From AP-15 sp963703745 (GTDB taxonomy: Bacteria; Pseudomonadota; Alphaproteobacteria; ATCC43930; CGMCC-115725): a stretch of DNA of 64,000 nucleotides. The DNA lies in assembly GCA_963703745.1 (NCBI GenBank), contig CAVPFL010000004.1, positions 124,001 to 188,000 on the forward strand, given 5' to 3'. The notes beneath the pieces were generated by a model. That model saw only the letters and a program-made list of their open reading frames with translations. It searched no databases and was not told where the DNA came from. The stretch's first letter is position 1; the number at the start of each line of letters is the position of its first letter. Of the stretch, positions 1-7,873 are shown in pieces. Both the position numbers and the translations under genes were made by a program.

Positions 1-148
1 CGCGATCAGCAGCTGCTGAGGTCCCGGGCGTCGCGCTGGCAAGTCCGCCGTGACGAGCGGCCGCCTGGCGGCGGTCAATAGCTGTGCACGCATCTCAACC
101 TCCGAGTTCTGCCTTGCAATCATCGTCCACATATTTACTAGTGCGAAC

Positions 149-919
149 GTGATCCAGGAGAGCAGTTCCAGGTCCGCCATTGCGGCACGCGCGCGGCCGC
201 GCGAAACCGCTCTCTATGTTCCGGTAAAGGGGTTTCTCGAAAGGCGAGGCTACGACGTCAAGGGCGAGGTCGGAGGCTGCGATCTCGTCGCCTGCCGCGG
301 CGATGAGCCGCCGGTCATCGTCGAGCTCAAGCTGCGTTTTAGTCTGGCGCTGGTGCTGCAGGGGATCGATCGGCTGGCCCTGACCGAACGGGTCTATCTG
401 GCGGTGCCGCGACCCCCGTCACACCGGCGGCGCTCACGCGGTCTTGCTCCGGCCTCGCCCGACATCCGCAAGTTGTGCCGGCGACTGGGGCTCGGGCTAA
501 TGCTGGTCGGCACACGGAGCGTCGAGATCCTGGAGGAGCCCGTGCCCTACCGCCCGCGCCCGGCAAAGGCCCGCGCGCTGCGCCTCAAGGACGAATTCGA
601 CCGCCGCATGGGCGACCCGAATGTCGGGGGCACGGTTGGTCTCCCGGTCGTCACCGCCTATCGTCAGGACGCCTTGCGCTGCGCCCACGCGCTCGCAGTC
701 TGTGGGCCGATGCGCATCGCCGCCCTCCGTGCCGCCACCGGGGTGCCGGGTGCCGCGCGTATCCTCCAGCGCAACGTCTACGGCTGGTTCACCCGACTTC
801 AGCGAGCAACGTATACGCTGAGCGAAGGCGGTGGCCGGGCATTGACGCATTTCGCGGTCGCGGTCGCTGCTCTGCCGATGGCGCCGGTTCCGGTCCAATC
901 ATGCCGGGTCGCCGCCTGA
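149..919 (+). CDS. DUF2161 family PD-(D/E)XK-type protein
   Basis: The conserved part begins near the ETALYVPVK segment and has the DUF2161 architecture. A restriction-like fold core is visible: a GGCDLVACRGD segment with its aspartate, then VIVELKLRF, which supplies the E-x-K catalytic pair. A C-terminal winged-helix-like segment follows (PMRIAALRAATG). The family is predicted to be a phosphodiesterase or nuclease of unknown substrate. The frame is open from a GTG at 50, but residues upstream of about 149 look non-coding. I chose the GTG at 149 (256 aa); no start has a good ribosome binding site. The stop overlaps the ATG of the next gene (TGATG), so the two are probably translationally coupled. 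Confidence 0.72.
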   Translation: MIQESSSRSAIAARARPRETALYVPVKGFLERRGYDVKGEVGGCDLVACRGDEPPVIVELKLRFSLALVLQGIDRLALTERVYLAVPRPPSHRRRSRGLAPASPDIRKLCRRLGLGLMLVGTRSVEILEEPVPYRPRPAKARALRLKDEFDRRMGDPNVGGTVGLPVVTAYRQDALRCAHALAVCGPMRIAALRAATGVPGAARILQRNVYGWFTRLQRATYTLSEGGGRALTHFAVAVAALPMAPVPVQSCRVAA

Positions 920-1770
920 TGATCACCGACTATAGCGAGGAGCGGCAGAAGAGCCTGATCCTCGATTATTTCAGCCGCGACGCGCGGATCCGCCTGCTGC
1001 GTCGTGCCGAGACCTTCGGCGCTCCGGTCTTTGTCGTCGATTTCGACCGCGGCTCGCGTCATTTTCGGACCCTGGGCTCGTTCGGCGCCGGGGCGCAGGT
1101 GACCGAGCAGTCGAGCATGGATCTGCTCTACCCGGCGCGCCTGGTATTCCACTATGAGCGGCTGATGTCGCTCGCCTTCGCGATGGTTGAACGGCCGGTC
1201 AGCGTATTGCTGCTGGGTGTCGGCGGCGCCGCGATGTGGCGCTTCGTCCGCGCCTACCTGCCCGATTGCGAGCCGACACTGGTCGACTCCGACGAAACGA
1301 TAATCGCGCTCGCGCGCCGCTGGTTCTATCTGACCCACCCCGTCGTGCACGATACCGCTCAGCGGTTTCTCGCCGGAACGACGGTCAAATTCGATGCGAT
1401 CCTGGTCGACCTCTACGGTCCGGCCGGTCCGGCGCAGAGCGACGAGTTGTTCTGGATCCGCTGCTTCGAGGCACTCGCACCCGGCGGCTGCCTGGCCAGC
1501 AACTGGGCGGATTTCGCGGTCAACCCGAGCGTCAGGCCGATGGCCGAAGCATTCGCAGCGGTCGCTCGCGGCCGCGGTCTCGAGCCGATCTTCGTGACGC
1601 GCCGCGGCTTCCGCGACAACCTTGCGCAATATGTGCCGACGACAGAGGAGATCGGACCCGAAGCGATCGGCGGAGCACTCGAGCGCTTTGCCCGGGAGCG
1701 CCATCTTCCCGACCGCGGCCGCGGCATCCTCGAAAACTGTCTGGTAACAAGACATTTCCCGGTCGACTGA
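919..1770 (+). CDS. Spermidine-synthase-like SAM-dependent methyltransferase
   Basis: This 283-aa protein has a Rossmann-fold SAM or decarboxy-SAM binding domain. The glycine-rich loop LLLGVGGAAM lies near residue 97, the acidic end of strand 2 is VDSDE, and DAILVDLYG forms strand 4. The order resembles spermidine synthase (SpeE/PABP family), but the catalytic signature of true aminopropyltransferases is not evident, so substrate and reaction are unknown. ATG 919 overlaps the stop of the DUF2161 gene. An alternative ATG at 901 would overlap it by 19 bases. The pair forms one transcription unit; no later gene on this strand follows closely. Confidence 0.72.
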   Translation: MITDYSEERQKSLILDYFSRDARIRLLRRAETFGAPVFVVDFDRGSRHFRTLGSFGAGAQVTEQSSMDLLYPARLVFHYERLMSLAFAMVERPVSVLLLGVGGAAMWRFVRAYLPDCEPTLVDSDETIIALARRWFYLTHPVVHDTAQRFLAGTTVKFDAILVDLYGPAGPAQSDELFWIRCFEALAPGGCLASNWADFAVNPSVRPMAEAFAAVARGRGLEPIFVTRRGFRDNLAQYVPTTEEIGPEAIGGALERFARERHLPDRGRGILENCLVTRHFPVD

Positions 1771-1892
1771 CCTGCTCGGCCGCGTGCCCGCCTCTGGGAG
1801 GAGGGAGAAAATTCGATCCGGTCTCGAAAATCACCTCTAGTACCGACCATAATGAGCCTCACGACCCGGTAAAAATGATGGGTGAGCGAGCC

Positions 1893-1922
1893 GCCGCCTC
1901 GGACCAGCGGCTCCGAGGCGGC
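1893..1922 (-). terminator. Strong hairpin terminator of the DUF1111 gene
   Basis: A perfect 11-bp inverted repeat (GCCGCCTCGGA / TCCGAGGCGGC, 8-base loop) starts 4 bases after the stop of the di-haem cytochrome gene at 1927. On the minus strand a TTTTT run lies about 20 bases further on, not directly after the stem, so the fit to an intrinsic terminator is good but not perfect. Confidence 0.6.
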
Positions 1923-1926
1923 GAAG

Positions 1927-3352
1927 TCAGAGCGAGCGCAGGAAGTTCAGGATGTCCTGCTGCAAGGAGGCCGGCAGTGCGTTGAAGTTGCCGATCACCT
2001 TGTTTGCCTCCGAACCCGCGCTCTGGTGGGCTTGGATCGCCTGTAGCAAGTCGGTTGTGCGACCGTCATGCAGGAAGAAGATCCGCTGTCCGACACCCCA
2101 TAGCGGGGCAGTGCGGAATTGGTTGCCTGCGGCCTCACCCTGGCTGATCTGGTCCTGCAAGCCCACCCCCATGTCGTGCAGCTCGAAGTCGCTGAATGGC
2201 GAGAAGGTGACATGACTCTGACCAGTGAAGATCGACACGGCCGTGGTGTGCTGCGGGATATGGCAGAGATTGCAGCCGATATTGTTGAACGCTTGCTGCC
2301 CGCGGGTCGTCGAGGCGGCAGCCGTAGCCGGAACCGCCGGTGCCGGTCCCGCCGAGAGGCGCATGAACGCCGCAAAGTTCACAATGTCGGAGGAATAGTC
2401 GGAACCCGGGCTTTTGCTGATCGGCGGGTTGTCGGTGAGATTGGTCGCGTCCTCGGGCAGCGTGTTGAACTGACAGCCCTGAGTGTCGTCGCGCTTGTTG
2501 GGGAACAGCTCGTTGGTGACACCGATCTCGACATTGTAGGCCTCTCCGGAGAACATCAGCAAAGACTTGTTCTGAGCCTTCCAGCCGAAGCGCGTGATCG
2601 TGCCGTCATTGGCGCTGTGATTGAAGCTGCCGGAAATCCCCAAGGCTTGACGCTGGTTGGCGAGTGCCGCGGCATCATTTTCGAGGTTGATGTCTGGCGT
2701 ATTCTCGACTTGCCCAAGCCCGAAGAGCGGGGTCGGAATGCGGAAGATGATATTGTTCTGCTGGAGCGCCTGCTCATAATTCGGCTGGGCGATGCTGCAG
2801 CCCGGTGCGTCTTTGCGGCCAGTGATGACAAAGAGATCATGCACGCCGCCATCGGGTGTGCCATCCGGGTTTGTGATGAAGCGCGCCTCGCGCACCGGGC
2901 CGTGTAAGGTGATGAACGAAGGCACGGTATTCTGGGCCCCGTCCAGTATTGCCACCGCCACCTCCGGATTGGTGGACGGGCTGGTGCCGCCCACCGTGGG
3001 CTGTGCATGGCAACCGGAGCAGCTGTTCACGTTGAAGCGCTGGCCCAAGCCGCTGCCGTTTTGAGTGCCGGAAGGCGCATCGTTGATACTACCAGTGACC
3101 GAGTTCGACCTCCTGGAACCGGGCAAGCGCCGCGTTAAAAAGCGCCAACTCGCTGCTGCCGAGACCGGCAAGTGGGCCACCGGCGCCGGCGGGTCCGCCG
3201 CGTACGCCAGGGTCTTGCGGCATCGGCTGACCTGGAGGACCCCCGTTAGGGGTGTTCTGCGATAACGCGGTATCGGCAAAACCGATGAGTGCGAATAGAG
3301 CAACGGCTCCGCCAACGGCATGCAGGCATGAGTAACGATATGACTTCGCCAT
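1927..3352 (-). pseudogene. Di-haem oxidoreductase (DUF1111, thiol oxidoreductase-like), frameshifted
   Basis: Starting at ATG 3352, the first 87 codons encode a signal peptide (SCLHAVGGAVALFALIGFAD) and the conserved LFNAALARFQEV segment, then hit a stop at 3089. The rest of the protein lies in another frame from about 3105 down to 1927. That part begins NSVTGSINDA, then LGQRFNVNSCSGCHAQP (haem 1), then CNLCH (haem 2) and LHDMGVG near the C-terminus. Together they make a normal-length DUF1111 family member: a periplasmic di-haem c-type cytochrome related to MauG and bacterial peroxidases. A one-base insertion or two-base loss between about 3100 and 3107 separates the halves. Either the gene is recently broken or the assembly has an indel. 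A hairpin terminator follows. Confidence 0.75.
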
Positions 3353-3721
3353 GGTCCCCCCAAGGAAAGAGACCCTCTTCTTAGATAACTGGGCGCGGGG
3401 TCGCTTGGGGCAAAATTGTGACCTACCCTTTAGACACTTTTTTGACGCGTTTTGGACTTCGCTGGGTAGCGTAATTTATGGTTTACACTCGCGGGATTTG
3501 TGATCGAAGTGAAATAATTTCGACCTCAATACTATTATTATTCGCGACCTTTCGACAACTCTTGCGAGCTTCTTAGGCACAGCCATCATTGGATTGATGG
3601 CGAAGTCGGCCTTGCAGTCGCTGCTTCGCGCCGCTGCCCGCGGGTCGCGAGAAGATCAGACACGGATCGCAACCCATGCGCGGCTGCGATCCGTGTCGGC
3701 CCGTCCGCCGGCGCGCGAAGA
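3353..3721. other. Non-coding stretch upstream of the di-haem cytochrome gene
   Basis: About 370 bases with no convincing gene. The AT-rich part between 3370 and 3560 probably carries the promoter of the minus-strand cytochrome gene; a GGGGGA-type Shine-Dalgarno lies just upstream of ATG 3352. I see no RNA gene or repeat here. Confidence 0.4.
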
Positions 3722-3895
3722 TTATGCCAAATAGGCGGCGACGATGCCCGAGAGGACGGTAACCCATACGGCAGCCATGCCGAGCACGGCTAATACCAGC
3801 GCCGCACGAACCGAGTTCGCGCCGGAGGATATACGTTGCTCGCATACCTCGATCAATTGCCAGCCGTGAGCAACCGGCTGCCTCGACAACCGCAC
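3722..3895 (-). CDS. Possible small single-pass membrane protein
   Basis: A 57-residue frame beginning with GTG at 3895 ends in a strongly hydrophobic segment (about residues 31-56, RAALVLAVLGMAAVWVTVLS), as expected of one transmembrane helix with a short cytoplasmic N-terminus. It lies 45 bases downstream of the SMP-30-like gene on the same strand, and its frame is open from that gene's stop. The start codon is uncertain (GTG 3895, or TTG codons nearby) and there is no clear ribosome binding site. No family is recognised. It may be chance, but the hydrophobic run with GC-rich third positions argues for coding. Confidence 0.35.
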   Translation of the reverse strand: MRLSRQPVAHGWQLIEVCEQRISSGANSVRAALVLAVLGMAAVWVTVLSGIVAAYLA

Positions 3896-3940
3896 GCGAT
3901 CGCCGTGGTCCGGCCCAAACCCGGTTTGCGACCGCCGGAT

Positions 3941-5029
3941 TTATTGCTGCGCTGGCAGGCGGACACCCCCGGGGCCAATCAGCCCGGGATAGGGCGCCTT
4001 AAAGCGCCAGAAGGTCCCGCTGGTTGCCCCCTCGAAATAAATATACTGATTGTCCGGGCCGCCGAAGGCGAAGTTGGTGGTTGCGAGATCGCCGTTGGGG
4101 ATCGGCACGAAGCCCAAAATGATCCCACGCGGGTCGATTTCGACGATGCCGCCGAGGGCCGCCATCTGCGCCCACAGATTGCCTTTGACGTCATAATGAA
4201 TGCCGTCTGGGCAGCCGTTTCCGGGACAATATGTGCCCGCTTTCACGCCGGCGAAGGTCAGATGCAGCGGGTCCTTCGTGCATTGCGGGCAGCCCATCGT
4301 CGGGCCGTTCGTGAAAGTGGCATACCACATTCGCCCCGCGGTGCAGTCGCCGATCGCCAGTCTCGTGTCGTCCGGGGACACTGCGATGCCGTTCGGGAAC
4401 ATCCCGCTGTCCATCACCTTCCGCAGAATTCCGTCGCGCGAATATTGGTAGATCGCACCGGTGCGGTCCGACATGTTCGGCCCCGGACCGGTGCCCCAAG
4501 GATCGGTGAAGAACAGGTTGCCCTCGGCATCGAAATCGAGGTCGTTGGGGCCTTTGAACAGCTGGTTGCGCCAGGTATAGACCAAGGTCTTCAGTTCCTT
4601 CGTCTGCGGGTCATAGACGAGGATGCCGCGGTGGCGCGATGTCAGGTAGAGCTTGCCGTCCTGCCAGCGGCTGCCCTGCGGCTCACAGGTCTGACCGAAC
4701 TCGGCCGGTGGGTTACAGTTGACCACTGGAACCAGCTTGCCGTCCGGCGTCAAATACGAGATCCAGCCGCTGCCGATGGCCACGAACCACAGATTGCCCT
4801 GGGTGTCGAACGCGCCGCCTTCGAGGAACTGGCCCTGCGGGGTGCCGCTGACATCGGCGAATTTTTCGACCGGTCCGACCCCCGGCGGCAATGGCGGCAA
4901 CCCCCAGGGCTGAACCGGGCCGGCAGAGGGTGCCTGAGCGTTTGCGGCACCTCCTGGGCCTGCAATGGCAAAGAAGGCTCCGATAGCCGCGGCTGCGAGA
5001 CCCTTGATCAGATTGTGACGCATACGCAC
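3941..5029 (-). CDS. SMP-30/gluconolactonase/LRE family protein, exported
   Basis: This 362-aa six-bladed beta-propeller enzyme has a clear signal peptide (about residues 1-31, ending AANAQA), so it is periplasmic. Candidate metal-binding residues of the family are visible: Glu in LEGGAFDTQG, Asn in KGPNDLDFD and Asn/Asp in FPNGIAVSPDD. Family members hydrolyse sugar lactones or related esters; the substrate here is unknown. The gene stands alone on the minus strand, downstream of a decayed flavin monooxygenase, with a possible small membrane protein behind it. Confidence 0.85.
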   Translation of the reverse strand: MRMRHNLIKGLAAAAIGAFFAIAGPGGAANAQAPSAGPVQPWGLPPLPPGVGPVEKFADVSGTPQGQFLEGGAFDTQGNLWFVAIGSGWISYLTPDGKLVPVVNCNPPAEFGQTCEPQGSRWQDGKLYLTSRHRGILVYDPQTKELKTLVYTWRNQLFKGPNDLDFDAEGNLFFTDPWGTGPGPNMSDRTGAIYQYSRDGILRKVMDSGMFPNGIAVSPDDTRLAIGDCTAGRMWYATFTNGPTMGCPQCTKDPLHLTFAGVKAGTYCPGNGCPDGIHYDVKGNLWAQMAALGGIVEIDPRGIILGFVPIPNGDLATTNFAFGGPDNQYIYFEGATSGTFWRFKAPYPGLIGPGGVRLPAQQ

Positions 5030-5085
5030 GATGCGTTCCTCCCAATAGCTGGTTTACGTTCGATATCAAGCGGAGGCAGTGCTGT

Positions 5086-5478
5086 AATCCGCTGTACATT
5101 CTCCCGGGCGTAGAATTCGGGAATCGGCACGGTCCCACCCAAGGTACCGAAATAACGATCGCGCTCAACCGAATTATGCCGAAGCGCTTGATATAGGGCG
5201 AGCATTTCAGGTGGCGGGGGTTCGAAGGCCCGCCATGCACAGGTCAGATCGTACATCTGCGGGAAGTGTTTGTCGCGAACCTGCTGATATTCGGCCATTG
5301 CTCGTCGAGCGGTCGCGCGCCGGAGAATCCCGCATGCACCGCACCCGCCACCCATTCGGCCGAGCGGAAGGCGGCGGAAATGCCCTATGCCAGGATCGGA
5401 TCCTTATGATAGCCGGCATCGCCGACCAATGCCCGCCCATCCCATAGGGTTGGCGAAAGAAATTCGGCAGGTCGCCAA
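5086..5478 (-). pseudogene. C-terminal relic of an FAD-dependent monooxygenase
   Basis: Read across three frames, this stretch reconstructs the C-terminal third of a PHBH-fold flavin monooxygenase. GDLPNFFRQPYG is followed by a frameshift near 5438 into GRALVGDAGYHKDPILA, the FAD-binding GD motif. An in-frame TAG at 5385-5387, where a Gln is expected, comes next, then GISAAFRSAEWVAGAVHAG. A second frameshift near 5300 leads into MAEYQQVRDKHFPQMYDLTC and FEPPPPEM...VPIPEFYARENV. Two frameshifts and one nonsense codon show true decay, not a single assembly error. The N-terminal two thirds are gone and are replaced by a CaiB-like N-terminus. Confidence 0.72.
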
Positions 5479-5571
5479 TTACCTTGATTCGAAAAGGCCC
5501 GCCTCGAATTGGGAGAGGTCAAGCACCCGAACACCGTCGAGACAGTTCGGCGCAACGTCCATTCCACCCAT
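5479..5571 (-). pseudogene. N-terminal relic of a CaiB/BaiF CoA-transferase
   Basis: ATG 5571, preceded by a TAGGAG ribosome binding site, opens a 30-codon frame containing LDGVRVLDLSQFEAG, the hallmark start of family III (CaiB/BaiF) CoA-transferases. It then runs into TAA at 5479, exactly where similarity to a flavin monooxygenase begins. It is therefore a truncated 5' end fused by deletion to an unrelated gene. The call rests on the conserved N-terminal motif only. Confidence 0.55.
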
Positions 5572-5704
5572 TGACCATCACTCCTACGTGAAATTTCGAG
5601 CAGTCACGATAGGATAGTCCGGATTCTGGTTGAAACGCGTTTTCCGCGCCTCTAACGTGTGACTGGACCCCGCTAATGGCCCCTCACCCACCCCCGGAGC
5701 CCTC

Positions 5705-5728
5705 GCCCCGGCGGGCGTCCTCCGGGGC
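5705..5728. repeat. GC-rich hairpin in the LLM gene leader
   Basis: GCCCCGG and CCGGGGC pair around a 10-base loop. This sits in a purine/pyrimidine-skewed stretch (CCCCTCACCC ... GGGGAGAGG) that resembles dispersed intergenic repeats of alphaproteobacteria. It lies 60-80 bases before the LLM start. Function unknown. Confidence 0.4.
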
Positions 5729-5787
5729 TCGTCCCGCGAGCGGGGAGAGGTAGGGACCCGCGAAGCAGGGAGGTAGAGGGGTACACG

Positions 5788-6984
5788 ATGAAAGTGTTTG
5801 TCTTCGATCTTCTGGCGTATGGCGAACAGCTCGAGCATTTGAAGGTCGGCAACGAGCTGCCCTACCCGCTGCCCAACATACACTTCAAATCCGAGGTCGC
5901 GGTGCGGACCTATGCCGAGCACCTCGAAGCCTGGGAAGCGCTCGACCGGCTGGGCTATGACGGTGTCGGGTTCAACGAGCACCACTGCTCACCCTACGGA
6001 TTGATGAACTCGCCGAACCTTCTGGCGGCAGCCGCGGCGCAGCGTACGAAGAATCTCAAATTGCTGATTTACGGCAATCTCCTGCCCCTACACGAGCCGC
6101 TCAGATTGGCCGAAGAACTGGCGATGCTGGACTGTATGTCGAATGGGCGCCTGATCTCCGGTTTTGCCCGCGGCATCCCGCGCGAGTACCAAGTGCACAA
6201 CGTGCCCTTGACGCAGTCGCGCGCTCGCTTCGAAGAGGCGTTCGACATCATCACCCGGGCATGGACCGAAGAGATTTTCTCTTATGACGGCGTCTTCTGG
6301 TCGTACAAGGACGTCGCACTCTGGCCGCGTCCGGTGCAGCAGCCTCGCCCTTCGATTTGGATGCCGATCGTCGGCAGCAAGGAATCGATCGAGTTTGCCG
6401 CCCGGCACGATTTGCCGATTACTCCCGGTCTCGGCCGCTCGCAGGGCTTGCGCGACGACATCATCCCCTATTACGCGCGTTGCCTGGCGCGATCGGGCCA
6501 CCGGATCACACCCGACCATTTGTCGCTTGGGATTAGCGCCTATGTCGCCGACAGCAAGGCCCAAGCGGTGCGCGAGATGGGCCCCCACCATCTCTATTTC
6601 AACCGCACATTGTTCAGCCATGGCAATTTCACCGAGACCGACCGGCTGCGCCAGACCGGCTATTCGAGTACTGGATCGACCGATTATGTCAGCCCCGAGA
6701 ATTTGCGCGCCGCGCAATTCGCCCGCGAGGACTTTCGCGGTCTGACGATGGCCGATGTCGAGCGGCAGGCCGAGCACATGCCGTGGGGTACGGCGGACGA
6801 GGTGGCTCAGCGCATCATCGACGCGGCGCAGAGTGCGGGCGCCAACACGGTGCAGGTCAGCCTCAATCGCGGCGTGCTGCCGCACGAAATGTTCATCGAG
6901 CAGATCCGCCGCTTCGCCGCCGAGGTGCTCCCGGCATTGCAGGCGCACAAGGTCGCGCGCGTGCCGCTCGCCGACGAAGTCTGA
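5788..6984 (+). CDS. LLM class flavin-dependent oxidoreductase (bacterial luciferase family)
   Basis: This 398-aa TIM-barrel flavin monooxygenase starts MKVFVFDLLAYGEQ, with LGYDGVGFNEHHCS at residues about 51-64 and MLDCMSNGRLISGFARG near 120. These are the luciferase-like signatures of two-component monooxygenases that use reduced FMN (or F420). Residues such as KESIEFAARHDLP and YFNRTLFSHGNF are shared with the degenerate copy at 9371-10138. The substrate is unknown; relatives act in catabolism of aromatic, sulfonate or ether compounds. A GGAGG-like site precedes ATG 5788. No downstream partner reductase is present. Confidence 0.85.
   Translation: MKVFVFDLLAYGEQLEHLKVGNELPYPLPNIHFKSEVAVRTYAEHLEAWEALDRLGYDGVGFNEHHCSPYGLMNSPNLLAAAAAQRTKNLKLLIYGNLLPLHEPLRLAEELAMLDCMSNGRLISGFARGIPREYQVHNVPLTQSRARFEEAFDIITRAWTEEIFSYDGVFWSYKDVALWPRPVQQPRPSIWMPIVGSKESIEFAARHDLPITPGLGRSQGLRDDIIPYYARCLARSGHRITPDHLSLGISAYVADSKAQAVREMGPHHLYFNRTLFSHGNFTETDRLRQTGYSSTGSTDYVSPENLRAAQFAREDFRGLTMADVERQAEHMPWGTADEVAQRIIDAAQSAGANTVQVSLNRGVLPHEMFIEQIRRFAAEVLPALQAHKVARVPLADEV
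6361..6875 (+). repeat. Direct repeat, copy 1 (inside the intact LLM gene)
   Basis: About 515 bases here match 9509-10023 almost base for base (offset 3,148), with only scattered substitutions. The two copies flank the 2.6-kb segment carrying the cysteine-rich and beta-helix genes. Confidence 0.85.
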
Positions 6985-7205
6985 GGCTGATCGAGCCGGC
7001 GCTCCCCGCGGCACCTGCTCCGCCTGCCGCTCGACATCGCCTATCAACCGGTCAGCCGCACCGGTTAGTGCAGCCGGACAACTCGCTATAGGTCAACAGC
7101 TTCGATGACTTGGTGCGCTGCTCTGCTGTGGCCGCCGATACAGCCTAAGCACACGCAGTGGGGAATTTGGCTAAATCTCGAATGTGATCGTCATAGAATC
7201 TGGTG

Positions 7206-7760
7206 ATGCAACCGGGCGACCACCTCTCCTATTGGCTGTGCAACCCAGCCTCCGGCAAATGCGCATCGAGCAACGTCGATCTCGTTGAATCCGGATCGCC
7301 GCAGTTGAAGGTATTCATAAACAACACCCGCGACGTGAATTTGTCGTATGACCTGTTGATCGACGGGGTCAAAGCGGCGGGGCCGCTCTTCAACGACACA
7401 AGCAGCCCCTGGCTGTCCTTCACCGGCAGCCCCACGGTGACCGTCGGCGAAAATTCGTTGGAGCCGGGATTTTTCGCGCCGCGCTTCATCAACGGCGGCT
7501 GCGATGCCAGCGGCCGCGTGTCGCTGAAGCCGGGTGACAACCAGACCTGCCGGATCCTCAACATCGCGACGAGCGGCTGCGCCGCCGGCCAGCACTGCTG
7601 CTCCGGCAACAACTCCGCCGGCGGCTGCGTCGCTGGCTGCGTTCCCAATGCGGTTCAATGCAAACCGCTCTGTCCGCCCAACAGAAAATGCTGCGCCGGG
7701 CCGGCGCCCAACGGCCAGTGCAGCGACCCGTGCATAGCGCCGGGTCAGTCATGCGATTGA
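7206..7760 (+). CDS. Cysteine-rich hypothetical protein
   Basis: This 184-aa protein starts at ATG 7206 (GTG 7203 is in frame). No family is recognised. The first 130 residues look like a beta-rich domain with four cysteines (LCNPASGKC near the start, NGGCDAS, NQTCRIL). The last 60 residues carry about twelve cysteines in CC-spaced clusters (HCCSGNNSAGGC, CPPNRKCCAGPAPNGQC), like disulfide-rich extracellular modules. No signal peptide is visible at the N-terminus, which is odd for such a protein and may mean the true start is lost. It lies between the two copies of the LLM direct repeat. Confidence 0.5.
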   Translation: MQPGDHLSYWLCNPASGKCASSNVDLVESGSPQLKVFINNTRDVNLSYDLLIDGVKAAGPLFNDTSSPWLSFTGSPTVTVGENSLEPGFFAPRFINGGCDASGRVSLKPGDNQTCRILNIATSGCAAGQHCCSGNNSAGGCVAGCVPNAVQCKPLCPPNRKCCAGPAPNGQCSDPCIAPGQSCD

Positions 7761-7873
7761 GCATGGCTTTCGGGAAAACGAGAGGCCGCCAAATGCGACC
7801 CGTATCGCGGTCTTCCAGGGAGGCTCGAGCATGAACCGCTCTCGCTCCCAACTGCAGAAAGGGGTCGACGGAA

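Noticed and set aside
3836..5113. 425-codon plus-strand frame opposite the SMP-30-like gene
   Set aside because: Shadow frame; the minus strand has signal peptide and propeller motifs.
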